A DNA stretch of 14,227 bases from Marine Group II euryarchaeote MED-G33 (GTDB lineage: Archaea > Thermoplasmatota > Poseidoniia > Poseidoniales > Thalassarchaeaceae), in assembly GCA_949538655.1 (NCBI GenBank), contig CATISE010000121.1, positions 1-14,227 of the forward strand, given 5' to 3'. Numbering within the stretch: the first letter of the stretch is position 1; each line of letters starts with the position of its first letter. The notes under the pieces were generated by a model. That model searched no databases and was not told where the DNA came from. It saw only the letters and a program-made list of their open reading frames with translations. The position numbers were made by a program, and so were the translations under genes. Below, piece by piece: positions 13,707 through 14,227 of this stretch.

Positions 13707-14227
13707 ATGGCGAAGAAGAAGGATACGGGACCTCTGTTTGAGGGAATGGTCCTGACGGAGTTACAAAAACTCTCCAATTCAATCTTCGGTGGTATGTATC
13801 GCAAGAGTGCGAGAGCTGACAAGGATTTGATGAAGACACTCGCCCAGGCTGACATTCGAATCATGCCTGAAGTTTACAAGGCGACAACATTGATGTCAAC
13901 TATTTTTGCAACCTTGGGTTGCATTGGCCTATTGGCCCTGATATTCTTGCCAGGGGCTGGTGGAATTGCCCTTTACGAGAGTCAACAAACAGCTGAAAGC
14001 GTCGATCCTTGTATCATCTGGGCATTCGAAAACAAAGATGCAATTGATTATGATATTCCTTGGGGAGATGCTGCTTCAGGAAGTCAATATGGAGGCTGTC
14101 CATTTTATGAAACCAAAACTCTAGGCAATACACTCAAAGCAATGATTGTAATCATATTTGGAGTATTGATGCCATATGGTGCGTTCAAGTATTTTGGAAA
14201 TACAGCAGAACGAGAGAAGGCAGCCGG
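13707..14227 (+). CDS. Pilus/secretion membrane platform protein (TadC/GspF/ArlJ-like), 3' partial
   Basis: The frame runs from the ATG at 13707 off the end of the window (173 full codons). A basic N-terminus and the cytoplasmic segment ADKDLMKTLAQADIRIMPEVYKA (37-59) resemble the start of a GspF/TadC domain, where a helical bundle precedes the membrane. A first helix (about 61-90) and a second (about 143-164) follow. Between them lies a loop of about 50 residues, predicted outside, with Cys102 and Cys131, acidic and aromatic residues. The platform protein binds the ATPase and passes its motion to pilin subunits. Adjacency to the ATPase is the strongest evidence; the diagnostic C-terminal GspF repeat is beyond the window. 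Confidence 0.78.
   Translation, partial: MAKKKDTGPLFEGMVLTELQKLSNSIFGGMYRKSARADKDLMKTLAQADIRIMPEVYKATTLMSTIFATLGCIGLLALIFLPGAGGIALYESQQTAESVDPCIIWAFENKDAIDYDIPWGDAASGSQYGGCPFYETKTLGNTLKAMIVIIFGVLMPYGAFKYFGNTAEREKAA

Overview
The window looks like a chromosomal segment of a planktonic euryarchaeon, most likely a Marine Group II / Poseidoniales-type member of the Thermoplasmatota. This is inferred from gene content: a stand-alone Bud32 kinase, an archaeal pilus-type secretion ATPase followed by a TadC/ArlJ-like platform protein, an Mrp/NBP35 ATPase, a surface protein with Ig-like domains and a C-terminal anchor, and an Aur1-like PAP2 membrane enzyme. G+C is moderate, genes are tightly packed, and Shine-Dalgarno (SD) sites appear before only some genes. 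No marker such as 16S rRNA is present, so the assignment is not proven. I saw no mobile element, CRISPR array or phage gene, and no gene-free stretch over 300 bases.

Layout. 1-1160: C-terminal part of a membrane-anchored surface protein (+). 1215-1289: tRNA-Gly(GCC) with encoded CCA. 1291-1653: ArsC/low-molecular-weight phosphatase-like protein (-). 1766-2779: Mrp/NBP35 P-loop ATPase (+), unusual in having no cysteine. 2832-5003: PAP2 enzyme fused to a large predicted extracytoplasmic beta-propeller-like domain (+). 5004-6080: quinolinate synthase NadA (-). 6133-6759: Bud32 (+). 6756-7109: fluoride channel CrcB/Fluc (-). 7164-12006: a run of plus-strand genes: XTP/dITP pyrophosphatase, an unrecognised two-TM protein with a proline-rich tail, an enoyl-CoA hydratase, and a two-gene ABC-2 exporter. 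12147 to the end: pilus/secretion ATPase and the start of its membrane platform protein, the end of the window cutting the latter.

Functional links. The clear units are the ABC ATPase-permease pair, joined by an overlapping stop/start region and a strong SD, and the pilus ATPase-platform pair. The ABC ATPase is also joined to the hydratase by a TAATG overlap, so hydratase and transporter probably share a transcript. The other genes are housekeeping (NAD synthesis, t6A tRNA modification, nucleotide-pool cleaning, fluoride export) arranged in short convergent and divergent pairs.

The points most worth following up are the cysteine-free Mrp protein, whose cluster-binding loop is replaced by an Ig-like insert, the PAP2-propeller fusion, the proline-tailed membrane protein, and the hairpins placed directly before start codons at 8748 and near 12070.
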